Assembly: GCA_030533445.1 (NCBI GenBank)
Contig: CM060081.1
Span: 186,001 to 250,000 of the forward strand
DNA length: 64,000 nt
From: Cyprinodon diabolis
Taxonomy: Eukaryota > Chordata > Actinopteri > Cyprinodontiformes > Cyprinodontidae
Direction: 5' to 3'
The notes beneath the pieces were generated by a model. The model was given only the letters and a program-made list of their open reading frames with translations, did not search any database and was not told the origin of the DNA. The position numbers and the translations under genes were made by a program. Numbering within the stretch: position 1 is the stretch's first letter; the number at the start of each line of letters is the position of its first letter. Positions 44,641 to 56,735 of this stretch are shown piece by piece.

Positions 44641-45054
44641 AGAAGAAGACTTGATTTTTGTTGTTTAAATTTTCATTAATATGTAAAATTGAATGAAAGC
44701 ATCACTGTCCCCGTATTTATTTTTTTCTACAAGCTGGACATGTCCCCAGATCGGATTTCATAAATCTGGTCACCTTATTAAAGGCCCACATGTATAGCTA
44801 TTCAATGGCTAGTCAGTTCTGGTTATAACAAGCTAGCTCTAGCTTCTTGCCACAGGATTTGCAATTTCAGATAGATGTGTATTTATAAGCTCAGTAAAAC
44901 AAATCATCAGCAACAAAAATGCTAACATCATAACACTAGTTCAGTATCTTGTCAGCAGCTCAACCAAGTAGCAAAAAACAAATCAGCACTAAGCTCACCT
45001 TTCTTTGCGCTGTTCTAAAATGCTGGTTGAAAATGTATTATTGCACTATTGTAG
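44641..45054. other. No gene recognised
   Basis: A/T-rich flank between the LINE and the palindrome array. Confidence 0.4.
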
Positions 45055-45850
45055 TCAGAATTCTGATAAAAAGTCAGAATTGTGACTTTAATCTCAGAAT
45101 TCTGACTTTTTTTCTCAGAATTCTGACTTTTTTAATAGAATTCTGACTTTTTTTATTGCCAGAATTCAGTTAGAATTCTGACTTTTTTTTATAATTCTGA
45201 GATTAAAGTCAGAATTCTGACTTTTTTCTCAGAATTCTGACTTTAATCTCAGAATTCTGACTTTTTTCTCAGAATTCTGACTTTAATCTCAGAATTCTGA
45301 TAAAAAGTCAGAATTGTGACTTTAATCTCAGAATTCTGACTTTTTTCTCAGAATTCTGACTTTAATCTCAGAATTCTGATAAAAAGTCAGAATTGTGACT
45401 TTAATCTCAGAATTCTGACTTTTTTCTCAGAATTCTGACTTTAATCTCAGAACTCTGAGAAAAAAGTCAGAATTCTGACTTTTTTTCTCAGAATTCTGAC
45501 TTTTTTAATAGAATTCTGACTTTTTTTATTGCCAGAATTCAGTCAGAATTCTGACTTTTTTTTTATAATTCTGAGATTAAAGTCAGAATTCTGACTTTTT
45601 TCTCAGAATTCTGACTTTAATCTCAGAATTCTGACTTTTTTCTCAGAATTCTGACTTTAATCTCAGAATTCTGATAAAAAGTCAGAATTGTGACTTTAAT
45701 CTCAGAATTCTGACTTTTTTCTCAGAATTCTGACTTTAATCTCAGAACTCTGAGAAAAAAGTCAGAATTCTGACTTTTTTCCCATCTTAAACTGAAATAA
45801 AATTTAAAAATCAGTTAACTTTTTTTTTCAGTGGCCCTAATCCTCTTCCA
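45055..45850. repeat. Expanded GAATTC-palindrome array with one MITE end
   Basis: TCAGAATTCTGA, a perfect 12-bp palindrome, recurs through about 730 bp with spacers ACTTTTTTC or CTTTAATC. A larger block (from AGAATTCTGATAAAAAG) repeats several times. The right end TTTCAGTGGCCCTAATCC is the MITE terminus next to TA; the left terminus is absent. Confidence 0.9.
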
Positions 45851-46460
45851 TAAATAAAAGACAACAATCTATATATGAAATACATGTGAATTTATTAAAG
45901 GGGGTTCTAAGTACTACTAATGTATCAAAAACAGACTTCTGGATGATAGACTTAGACTCAGCTTTATTTCTTCCCTGGGATTATTCCTTCAGGGAATTAA
46001 GGTTCCAGTAGCTTATATAGAGTACAAAGTGTTAAAGCAAGATGGCATTAAAGATAGAAATAAGACAGACAATAAAAGAGTGTATATAGTAGAAAAGTTG
46101 TAATATCCTGGAATATGTTTCCATTGATGAACTCCAGATAAAGAACAATAAACCCATAAATCAAAGTAACATAAATGTTTCTGTCGGACCTTCAAAGGAA
46201 ACAGTTGTAGTTAGTTTTCTTTCTTTAACTGTTGTTTTCCTCCAAGTAATCGATACATTTTACAGCTGCCAACTCATCAGTAATCAGTATTCGCTGCTAA
46301 CTGAAGTGGTCTGAGTGTTTGCAAATGAGTGTGAGTATAGTAGTGTATAGTCGTGTGTATAATAGTGTATCACAAAGGGGAAGGTAGCATCTGGGATATT
46401 ATACAACAAACATACTACTGGAAATCTACTGCAATAATAATCTGAGAGTAATATTCAAAC
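45851..46460. other. LINE tail-like segment, otherwise unassigned
   Basis: 45950-46060 in minus sense resembles the LINE tail region at 4320-4400 (GCTTATATAGAG, CCCTGAAGGAATAATCCC). No coding frame. Confidence 0.4.
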
Positions 46461-49182
46461 TAGGGCTGCAACTAACGATTATTTTAAAAATCGATGAATC
46501 GGCCGATTATTTTTTCGATTAATCGATGAATCGGACAAAAAATATTTTTTATATTAACCTCTTTATTCCAAAATAAACATTTTATTCAGAACAAACAAGC
46601 ACACAAGTACAGGTTGCTCATTAACTGTACTGGTGCAATATGAACAATAAATGTTTGTGTTAAAACTACGCAAACTTACATGAGAAATGTAGCTGTACAT
46701 CCACAAAATATAGGCTACTTTGTTTCATAAAGCGCAAAAAAAGATTTTTTTTTTTTTTAAAGTGCAAATTGTTTAATCTCAGCCACATTTTTACTTATAT
46801 ACAGAGGTTGACCTTATTAAAGGCATAAAACCACTTTATTTATTTACCTAAATACATAGCAAATTTTAAAACTTCTGGCTACTCCACATCGACCCTAACA
46901 CATTCAACGAAGCAAAAGTAAATTAAAACACGAAAAGAACTTAAAGGAGAAAAAAACAACAAAGAACTGTAGTTTTCTGAAATTAAAAAACACCTTAAAA
47001 TGCACGATAAGAACGTGAATGGCACACCCAAAGTCTCCTGTGTCAGAAAGCAATCTGGTCCTGTAAGAGTTTGAGGTTATCTGGAGAATTTCGGGGGTCT
47101 CTTCATAGCCAGGGGGGAGGAGGGGACGCTTCACACCACACACACGGGAAACTAAACCAGGCACCGAAGAGATTGTCATCATAAACATTAACTTTGTGTT
47201 GCTTACATTCACCCACTCACTTCAACAGGTTTGCACTAAAACAATATTTGAAAAAGATTCTTGCCAGCTTGCAGAGTAAGCATGCATTATTTTTTTTTCC
47301 TAAAAGCTATAACGAAGCCACTAAAGTGTTGATACGTGCATCCACATGAAGCAAACACCAGCCTGCGTGTGTTTCTGTGTGCAGTGTGGATTCAGGACGT
47401 CTTGATTTACTTAAAACTACAGGAAACTCCTTAAAAGGCACTTTAAACAGATGGGGAGAGATTTTTTTTTCTGCTAATGTGTTTCAGCTAACCTCAGATT
47501 CGGGTGCGAGTGGCAGAAGTACACAGACAGTTCACATATTGGCAATCGCGCCGCCATCGACGATTAAAATGCAGTCCCATTCACGCAGCTGCAACCACAC
47601 AGATGCGATGATTTCAGTCTGACAGTAACCTGCCTCAGTAGCTGGATGGGGGGGGGAATCCTTCTGTGCAAAAGTCTCCCTTCTCTGCGCAGCTGAGCTT
47701 TATTTCCCTTAGTGCACGTCTAAAACTAATCAACATCTATGGCCGTCATCTACATCTTTAAGGGAGGTTCTCATAAAGAGTCCGAAAATTGATTTAAAGT
47801 GTCGACAAGTCAAACGATTTAAAAAGGCACCAGATGTGCACAAGGAGGATGAGTCTTACTGAGAGGAGGGGGGTCGGGGCGCTCCTGTGCTCACAGTCAG
47901 ATGTGGAAAGACTGGGTTTCATTTGTTAAGAGTGAGGGAGGGGGGAGGTGTGAGGAAGTCATTCAGGTGAGCATGGGAACATCATCCTCTGAGGTGGTGT
48001 CCTCAGTTAGTAGCACGTCGTCATCTGAAGAAGAGGAGGAGAAGGAGGGGGAGGCAGAGAGAGGCATGTAGTTGGTGGAGGAGGAGAAGAGGGAGGCTCT
48101 GAAGCGGGACATACTCAGGCCTATTGTGTGGAAGATGGAGGCCAGGGAGGGGCTGCTTGGGGGTACGGTGACAGGAGGAGTCTGAGGAGCAGACGCAGTG
48201 GGGGCTGGGGGAGCGTACGGAGGGGGTGGAGCAGAGAGGATGGGCGGCGGCAGGAGAGGGGCATTTTTGTTTTTAAAGCCCCACAGGGGTTCAAACCATA
48301 GGCCCCCCCATTTCAACAAATGAGGTTTTTTAGACTAGAAGAGTTCTGCCTTTTAAGACAGGAAAGTAAAGCAGTTAAAGTTGCTACTTGAGAAAATACT
48401 GAACCATAGAGATAAAAATAGCCTGTGATTCAAATTATAAATTGTATTTGGAATAAAAATGAGAGAACTAGGGGAGCTAAAAAACACATCCTCCAAAGAC
48501 AGATATTTACATGGGAATGTGGCAGATAATTAATTGACATATTACTGATCTGGCTGGATTTTATTCTGCTTTACTTCCATAAATTGCAGGATCTTTACTT
48601 TATCTTTGCCAGAAGATTTAAACTTTAAAGCCTTGCCCTCATAATTTGCAAGTTTTAATTAATGTGATCAATTTGCGCCGTATATTCCCGGCGCATGCGC
48701 GCTTCATTTGCAGTCTGGACGCTGAGGGTAAACATCCTGCGGCTCTGACTGCAGCGCTGAGAGGGACTCCTGCAGGAGAACGGGGTTGGGATGGGGGAGG
48801 CGCCCCACGGCAGCAGCTGCCGATGGAGGACAAGATTAGGAACGATACATGCTTTCACTTAAGAGTCTCCAAAAGCCGCCTGTGACGCCGTAAAAAGTCG
48901 CCAGATTTGTCGCTAGTTGCTTTTTTGAAAAATAGTCGCTGGAGGGGTCTGAAAAGTCACTAAATATATCGACAAAGTCGCTGAGTTGGCAACACTGCGC
49001 ACCTGCAGCGCTGGCTCGCTCTGCGGTAATTTTTTTTCTTCCCCCGTTTCAGTCAAGTGGCAGTGATGACAGCGGCGGCGGCGGATGACGCATTAATCAC
49101 GCGACACAACTAATCGATGATGAAATTCGTTGCCAACGCTTTTAAAAGTCGATTTTTATCGATTTTGTTTGTTGCCGCCCTA
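46461..49182. mobile_element. Large hAT-like element (TAGGGCTGCAAC type)
   Basis: Left end TAGGGCTGCAACTAACGATT, right end TTGTTGCCGCCCTA, with ATCGATTAATCGATGAA-type subterminal motifs on both sides. These are well-known hAT-type termini in fish. I see no matching 8-bp flank, so the ends may belong to a composite. No transposase core; interior features include a Pro/Ser/Asp-rich open frame at 47963-48345. Confidence 0.6.
47963..48345 (-). other. Unrecognised Pro/Ser/Asp-rich open frame, possible exon
   Basis: In minus sense, open from a possible acceptor (CTTCTAG|TCTAAA near 48345) to a stop at 47963. It runs from WGFKNKNAPLLPPPILSAPP through a Pro-rich part and SLASIFHTIGLSMSRFRASL to a Ser/Asp-rich acidic end (SSSSSDDDVLLTEDTT, stop after VPMLT). 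There is no ATG at its left. It lies inside the hAT-like boundaries. I do not recognise the protein; it may be a captured exon, a terminal exon of an unknown gene, or chance. Confidence 0.25.
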
Positions 49183-50856
49183 TTTACGTGGTTTCCCTAA
49201 ATTCTCTAACAACACACAGAAAAGTTGCCAGTTGCTTTTTGTTTTGGAAAAGTAACTACAGGATTCTAATAACTCTGATGTCATGTTGTGTGTGTGTGTG
49301 TGTGGCCATGTCTTTAATACCTGGTGGGGACAATTTCCTAGGAATATGCTACATTTTGGGGACTCATAGGTACTTGTGGGGACCAACAACTGGTCCCCAT
49401 AAGGAAAGTTTCTCTTCACGGGGTGGGGGTTAGGTTTAGGACTAAGGTGTGAATTGGGTTTAGGTTAGGGTTAGGGATAGGTATGTGTCGGTAATGGTTA
49501 GGGTTAGGGCAAGGGTCACGGTTAGGCCATATAAATTAGTGGGAAATGAATGAACACAACATGTGTGTGTGTGTGTGTGTGTTTGTGTGTGTTGGGGGGG
49601 ACCCAAATGCAATTTCTAAAATCAAAAAGATAAGTAGCGCCATCTCACTGCGGAGCTAAGTCCCACCTGGTTTTTAGACGTAGAGTGTGAGCAGGTAGAT
49701 CGCATCAGAGCGTCGGGTCGCACAGCGTGAGAACAATCATGGTGAGTAGTGAGGTCACACTGTATAGCTACAGCTCACACTATACGACGAAACCCTGTGG
49801 TTTCATCGTATAGTGTGAGCTGTAGCATTGATAGAAAAAATCGCATGGTTACGCCCGGCTTTAGATTGAAGAACTGGCTGCTTCCTGGTTCAGATCCACA
49901 GATATTCAGGTGATAGATCCGCTAGATCCTTTTTAATAGAGAATATGAGCAAAGATTTTCCTCTGGATAGACATTTTCTATTCATTCTAACTAAGCTTTC
50001 AGTATTTTTGGGGATAACCTAATATATTCTAAACTAAAACATGATTGATATGAGACAAAATATAAAATAAAATTACTACTTTTATGGGATACTAATAATT
50101 GAGATGTAATTTACTCGTACTTTTAAACACTAAATTCTCCGCAACACTAAGTCCTAACTTTAGTCTATAATCTGTTTCCCTTTTTTCACTGTTTCCCTTT
50201 TTGCTTCCTTGGTGCTAATTGTTGCAGCAGTGGCCCACTTTGCCCAGAGGGATCATTAAAGCTTCATCTTGTTATTTCTACACCTTCTAAAGCTGCAAAA
50301 CTTCTTCCCTCCTACTTCTTTCCCTCGTCTTCATCTCATTTTTCTCCCTGAAGTTTTCCTCCCCAGAGACCCCCTGTTTTCTTCATGTCCCCGTCATGGT
50401 GGAAGCGTTTTGTGGTGGGTTCAGTTTCATGCAGGAAAAGTTATTATGACTCTTCAACGCTAACCTCAGAATACACTTTGACCTCTGTACTCTCCCTGTG
50501 TTCGTTTAGGGAGTCGAGGTCAGTCAGCAGCAAACAGGATAATTTGTTAGAAAATCTGAGACATAGCTTAATTTTATTCTAATACTTTCCAAAGTAAATA
50601 CAAGTTAAAAAAATAAAACAAAATTCCCAACCCATAATCTGTAAAACAAAGCCACTTTAACCTCTTAAAACCCACCGGGTTGCCAGTGGGGGTAAAAAAT
50701 CAGAATGCATAAAATTCCACCGGTAAAATCTTTACCAGCAGGTGGACCCATTGCGCGCAGCTCCAAGCTGACACCAAAAGTTCCAAATTCCCACAGCTCT
50801 GGAACTGTTATAGCTAGAGGTCTGAAATTTGTAGTTGATTTGATGTAGAACAAATA
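49183..50856. other. No gene; TG tracts, TTAGGG-like repeat and a long hairpin
   Basis: TG microsatellites at about 49285 and 49562. Between them lies a repeat with GGTCCCCATAAGGAAAG and GGTTAGGGTTAGG. A 27-bp-stem hairpin is at 49768-49825. Near 50660-50855 is an interspersed-looking repeat (CCACCGGGTTGCCAGTGGGG) into which the second Tc1 inserted. Confidence 0.5.
49768..49825. other. Near-perfect hairpin, 27-bp stem and 4-nt loop
   Basis: CTACAGCTCACACTATACGA and the following bases to 49794 pair with 49799-49825, with one mismatch (a G:U pair in one RNA sense) and loop CTGT. Candidate MITE core or small-RNA hairpin. Confidence 0.8.
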
Positions 50857-52076
50857 CACTCACAAGCCACTTTATTAGGTACCCCATGCTAGTAACGGGT
50901 TGGACCCCCTTTTGCCTTCAGAACTGCCTCAATTCTTGGTGGCATAGATTCAACAAGGTGCTGGAAGCATTCCTCAGGGAGTTTGGTCCATATTGACATG
51001 ATGGCATCACACAGTTGCCGCAGATTTGTCGGCTGCACATCCATGATGCGAATCTCCCGTTCCACCACATCCCAAAGATGCTCTATTGGATTGAGATCTG
51101 GTGACTGTGGAGGCCATTGAGTACAGTGAACTCATTGTCATGTTCAAGAAACCAGTCTGAGATGATTCCAGCTTTATGACATGGCGCATTATCCTGCTGA
51201 AAGTAGCCATCAGAAGTTGGGTACATTGTGGTCATAAAGGGATGGACATGGTCAGCAACAATACTCAGGTAGGCTGTGGCGTTGCAACGATGCTCAATTG
51301 GTACCAAGGGGCCCAAAGAGTGCCAAGAAAATATTCCCCACACCATGACACCACCACCACCAGCCTGAACCGTTGATACAAGGCAGGATGGATCCATGCT
51401 TTCATGTTGTAGACGCCAAATTCTGACCCTACCATCCGAATGTCGCAGCAGAAATCGAGACTCATCAGACCAGGCAACGTTTTTCCAATCTTCTATTGTC
51501 CAATTTCCATGAGCTTGTGCAAATTGTAGCCTCAGTTTCCTGTTCTTAGCTGAAAGGAGTGGCACCCGGTGTGGTCTTCTGCTGCTGTAGCCCATCTGCC
51601 TCAAAGTTCCACGTACTGTGCGTTCAGAGATGCTCTTCTGCCCACCTTGGTTGTAACGGGTGGTTATTTGAGTCACTGTTGCCCTTCTATCAGCTCCAAC
51701 CAGTCTGGCCATTCTCCTCTGACCTCTGGCATCAACAAGGCATTTCCGCCCACAGAACTGCCGCTCACTGGATGTTCTTTCTTTTTCGGACCATTCTCTG
51801 TAAACCCTAGAGATGGTTGTGCGTGAAAATCCCAGTAGATCAGTAGTTTCTGAAATACTCAGACCAGCCCTTCTGGCACCAACAATCATGCCACGTTCAA
51901 AGTCACTCAGATCACCTTTCTTCCCCAAACTGATGCTCGGTTTGAACTACAGGAGATTGTCTTGACCATGTCTACATGCCTAAATGCACTGAGTTGCCGC
52001 CATGTGATTGGCTGCTTAGAAATTAAGTGTTAACGAGCAGTTGGACGGGTGTACCTAATAAAGTGGCCGGTGCAGT
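50857..52076 (-). mobile_element. Tc1/mariner transposon, second copy, frameshifted
   Basis: Same family as 40051-41265, opposite orientation, flanked by TA (50855-50856 and 52077-52078). The right end has decayed from GGTGAGTG to GGTGCAGT, and the left end reads CACTCACAAGCCAC. Confidence 0.92.
51083..51928 (-). pseudogene. Tc1-like transposase, frameshifted before the catalytic Glu
   Basis: 281 codons nearly identical to the intact copy to FTVL. A one-base loss there (CTCAATGG against CTCAAATGG near 51112) shifts the frame, so the [10 protein letters not shown] motif with the third catalytic residue is read out of frame. It keeps the ADHVHPF residues that the intact copy has lost. Confidence 0.92.
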
Positions 52077-52078
52077 TA

Positions 52079-53624
52079 AACGCTCGGATGTTGGCGGGCC
52101 ATCAGAAACCGCTGCAGCTGGAAGGTGGAGGTATTGCTGCTCTTAGTTCTTATAGTTGAAACTGTTTTATGCAGAGGAAGACGATGCACCTCACCTGGCT
52201 ACCTGAGCCCATGGAGGAAGGAGGGGTCACTGAAGTTCAGCCTCATTAGAGAGAGACACTGAGAAACAATAAATTGAGAAATAAAGGTTGTCAGACTCAT
52301 TTTAAGCTATTGTTTATTGGTCTACTTGTTTTTACTTGTTTCTAAATTTGCAAAGGCTAGAATGCACCCTAATCAAATAATGCTTGAAATGTCCTTTATT
52401 TAATGTAAAAACATCACCTCTGCTCTTCCTCAGCTTGTAAAGGACCATAACTTGGCAGGTGATGCATTAATTCGGGTTAATGAATCCATGATTCAGTGGC
52501 AACTCTTCCACTAATCGTTTTATTTTTAATGGATGCATTGATGCAGCCATAAAGTGGAACCTTTCCTGCGTCGTTCATTTCATCAAATGCATGTCCTGTA
52601 AGCTGCAACATATCTTCCCACTGGAGACACAGCAGGACACGTTACGCTGCCACAGAATCCAACATTGTTATGGAAATCAGGCACAAAGGTGTGCCCTGTG
52701 CAACTTTTTACATAATATCAGCACAAAATCCACTGGAGGCAGCGCTTTTACAAGAGAAAAACAGCAGTTTATCCTTCTGTGAAAACACAAGATCAGGTTA
52801 GAAGAAAGCGGCACGGCTTTGATTTGGTTTCAGCCTGGCACAATCACTCATGGCTTATTTTAGAAGGCGCTCCTCAAAGGCGTCATGTTTGCTGCATGAT
52901 GGAGGATAGAGGATGCTCAGGGCTACGGAGCCCCATGGATTCCCAGGGGATGCCAGAGCCAACAGAAGACTATACTGTTGTCCACGCCTGCCCCACTTCC
53001 CCTGGGAACGACAACAGAGCGAAGAACATTCAGGCGGAGCTATTTATAGAGAAGAGGGAAGGGGGAAAACAACGGAGAAAAGACGGATACTAACAGAGGA
53101 AAGTTTAGAAGCACTCTAGTATCTGTGCTCATGTCCACTGAGAAGTAGGTTGATGTTTTTGCAGCTGCTATAAGTAAGGCTGAGTTTACTGAGAGTTCAG
53201 TCAGAGGTAAGATCAGCCAGAAGCTGAGCCAAATAGCTGAAATATGATCAATACACTCAACCCGCTGCCTCCAAAGGTCTCTGATGTTTTTATTCCAGCC
53301 TTGCCCCCGCGCTCCCCTTTAATAAATAAAGTATTCACATTCTTTTTTAATTTTTGCCAGTGGGAGGAAACTCCATGCTGTCAGCTGCTCCGCGTGGAGA
53401 CGCCCCCTAATCATTTTACATAAAGAGCTCTTATCATCCTAGTTTCTGCCTAATGATGGACGAGGATAATTACTGTCAGTCACCATGGTCACTGCCCTGC
53501 TTTACAGCTTCTTCATGGTGAGAAAATAGATCATAGTGGAAGAAATAGATTAGACCCAAACACCTGCAGGTCAGCATGAGAGGAGGAACACTAAATAATG
53601 GAGGCACCAATGTTCACCAGGAAA
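52079..53624. other. No gene recognised
   Basis: Sequence of more even base composition. The 104-codon frame at 52779-53093 shows no domain features. Could be unique intronic or intergenic sequence. Confidence 0.4.
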
Positions 53625-54283
53625 TAGGGATGCACGATATTGGGATTTTGGCCGATATCCGATTTGCCGATATTTTAAAACCCATGTAGCCGATAACCGA
53701 TATCGATGTTAAAGCTGGACAAAAATAAGTAGTCATTGAAAATAGCAGTTTTGTTATCCATTTCTGACACTTTGAAAAATAATAACTCAAATATATTTTC
53801 ATATGCTGATATCAAATAGATTTTTAAAAACGCGGTATCGATCTATTTTACTTTCAAAATCTGGTGAAATTTCATCGTTCTGTTACAAACTCTCGTGATA
53901 TTTTGCAAATTCTTGTGAGATTTTGTTAGTAAAATAGATCGATACCGCGTCAATATATCAACATATAAAAATATGGCAACATTTGGTGAATTTTCGGGGG
54001 ATTTCGTAGCATAACGATGACATATAGCAATATTTCATTAGTAAAAGAGATTGATATGGTGTTTTTAAATGGCAATATATCAGCATATGAAGATATTGGG
54101 ATATTTTAATGCATCAATATTTTTTTCCCTCGTCTTTAGAAGTTTTTAAGTCTGTAAAAATTAAGTTTTTGAGCAAGAAGGAGAAGAAGTAGTATTTATT
54201 TGTTTTTTTTTAGACTTTAGAAACTCGGAAGCTGATCAAATATCGGGTTAAATATCGGTGGGGTGGCCGATGTCCGATATTCA
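53625..54283. mobile_element. hAT-type transposon, right end missing
   Basis: TAGGGATGCACGATAT start and closely matching interior of the element at 4656-7484, without the nested LINE. Stops at CCGATATTCA, about 45 bp short of the expected right end. Confidence 0.8.
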
Positions 54284-54799
54284 AAGACTCCTGTTTGAGC
54301 TAAAGTTCAGGTGCCTCCAGCTGCTTCCTGCTGACAGTTTGCAAAAGCATGAATTAACAGCATTTGATGTGTTCATTTAACCCATCATCATCATTAGGGA
54401 GCAGTTAGCAGACTGCTAACCCCAGACCTGTGGGGTTAGCATCGGGTTAAAGCTCACTGCTCTATTACTTCTTTAAAAGTGTCGCTACCACCTGTAATTG
54501 TTGGAGCTACGATCCGCTACCTTCAGGACTGAAAGTAGATCAGAATTTCTTTCTGCTCAGTTTATTTTATAAGATTTATTCATGACACCCAGCGTGCATT
54601 TTGAAATATTTAGAGCAATAGGACATATATATCTATAGCAAACATTTCTACACACACATACACACACACATATTCTTATTCTGCCATCGTAGCGAGGACC
54701 ATGTTTTGACTCCCATTGATTTCCATTGATTTTCAATCATTTTAGACTCTTTCCTTGCCCTGACCCTGAACATGACCCAACTGAACCTGACCCTGAACC
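54284..54799. other. No gene; left half of a repeat with GACCCTGAACC
   Basis: Bases 54690-54799 and 55802-55910 form one CGAGGACC...CCTGAACC...GAGGACC repeat, split by the next element. Confidence 0.5.
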
Positions 54800-55291
54800 T
54801 AGGGCTGGGCGATAATTCAATAACGATATATATCGATCGATAGACGTGTGGCGCAATAGAAAAAAATAGGCTCGATAAAAGTTCGATAAAGAAACGCAGT
54901 TTTCCTTCCTTCTCATTGTAGCCTAGCATGTAGGTTTATGCTAGTCACTACTTCCTCCCAACCAATCACAATCGCGGACCCAGGCATGGCGTCACAAAGC
55001 CCCGCCCTCTCACACCACAACACAGAGCACATGAAGATGTCGCAGCAGGAGAGGCGGAGGAAATTGTTTCAAAGAAGGGTTTTTGTAGTTTGGCAGTATT
55101 TCGGCCATGGCAAGTCGGACAAAAAACAAACCACAGTCATCTGTAAAATGTGTCGGGAACCAGTGAAACCAGTCTGATAACACAACCAACTTTTTTTTTT
55201 TATCATCTCAGCCGCTCACACCCGCAGGAGTATGAGCTGTGTAGGCCCCGCCGCGGCTCTCCTCCGAGGAATCTTTGGGAATTTCGGGAAA

Positions 55292-55327
<36 letters not shown>

Positions 55328-55330
55328 AAT

Positions 55331-55382
<52 letters not shown>

Positions 55383-55801
55383 GTTCTGGGCAGTTTCCCA
55401 CGTAGTTCTAACAATTGAGAGAAAAATTCTGAGGGGCCAGAAACTTCAAAGTAATAACTCAGGTTAAAGCAGGAAGCTAAGCTGAACCAGGTTTATTTGT
55501 TATATTTATTTTGGTCACTTTAGTTTATTCTTTGTCAGTATTTAATAACATAACTCAGGTCTTTTAAGTTATTTTTCTTTAAAACAATTCTGTTATGGTT
55601 AAAAAAGTTGGTTAAATAAATATTTAATTGGAAGTCTGTGTTTGTGTTCTTTATTAAAATTAAATCATTTAGCAATATCATAAAAAGTCCAGGCAGAGCT
55701 GCACATAAAATATGGTTTCAAATCTTTTCAATAATTATCGATATCGATCAATATGCATTTTTTTTTATCGATAAGCTTTTTTTCTATATCGCCCAGCCCT
55801 A
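54800..55801 (+). mobile_element. hAT transposon derivative with perfect 8-bp duplication
   Basis: TAGGGCTGGGCGATA left, TATATCGCCCAGCCCTA right. CCTGAACC (54792-54799 and 55802-55809) is duplicated. Contains a BED finger remnant and (TA)n microsatellites at about 55297-55379. Confidence 0.9.
55036..55240 (+). pseudogene. hAT transposase BED zinc-finger remnant
   Basis: MSQQERRRKLFQRRVFVVWQ, then FGHGKSDKKQTTVICKMC gives the W/F and C-x2-C part. After a T-run at 55191-55201 the frame shifts and FYHLSRSHPQEYE supplies the H-x4-H part. Together this is the BED DNA-binding finger at the N-terminus of hAT transposases. The catalytic part is absent. Confidence 0.7.
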
Positions 55802-56521
55802 CCTGAACCTGACCCAACTGAACCCACTGAACCATAGCCCTAAACCTAACCAGTAGCAAAATAGCTTGTGAGGACCAGCAAAATGAAAAAAATATCCTCT
55901 GAGGGTTAGACAGGTACACACACATATATATATACATATATATATTTATATTTACATATACACATATATATATATCTATATCTATATAGATATAGATATA
56001 TGTATAATAACATATGTATACATATGTATATATATATATACATAGAGAGCAAGAGAGATATTAAAGAACATTTAGCATCATCCTCTTTGAGCTGAAAGAA
56101 ATCAAATGTTCAGCATTCTGTGCTGCTGAGGGTGGAGAGGGTGGAGAGGGTGTGCAGATACAGAGCTAAGCGTGTGGACAGACTGATTCCTGTATGAGCA
56201 GATCTAACCTACGGCGCTGATACAGACTCAAGATACTAAAGATTTATGAATCAGACTCCATATATACTGCAGAGCTGCACACCTTTCATTATTTTGCAAA
56301 CACTAAAGAGTAAGAAGGCAAAGAACATGACAGCAGTATTTTACAATTTTACCCATTAAATTATGAATCAAATATAACCTCAGTTATATTATTATATTTA
56401 TATATTATTTCTATCAATGGCAATTAATAATAATAATGTTGGTTCAATGATTGTAACTGACAATTTCCTCACTTACCTGTGAGGCTGGATATCTGAAGCA
56501 GCTGTTAAAATCCGGTTTACA
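55802..56521. other. No gene; TA-rich microsatellites
   Basis: TATATA/CATATA-rich tracts at 55921-56045, then A/T-rich sequence without a coding signal. Confidence 0.5.
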
Positions 56522-56735
56522 TTTCAATTCAGTTTATTTAAATAGCAGCTCCTTTAACATGTCAGATCACTTTATAGATCCAGACCAACCAGATCATCCA
56601 GTCAGACTGATTCAAAGTTTTCTATCTAAGGAAAACCAGCTGATTGCATCGACTCATTGACTCTTCACAATCCCTCACACTAAGCATGCTTGTAGCGACA
56701 GTGGAGAGGAAAAACTCCCTTTGAACTTCCTTTGA
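56522..56735 (-). repeat. L2-like 3' tail
   Basis: TTTCAATTCAGTTTATTTAA through CTTGTAGCGACAGTGGAGAG in minus orientation; 3' UTR only. Confidence 0.75.

Noticed and set aside
48646..48885. GC-rich frames near 48.7 kb as a gene start
   Set aside because: Lies inside the hAT-like element; overlapping frames on both strands are explained by GC content.
52779..53119. 104-codon and 68-codon plus-strand frames
   Set aside because: Overlapping frames with no domain features or codon signal; probably chance.
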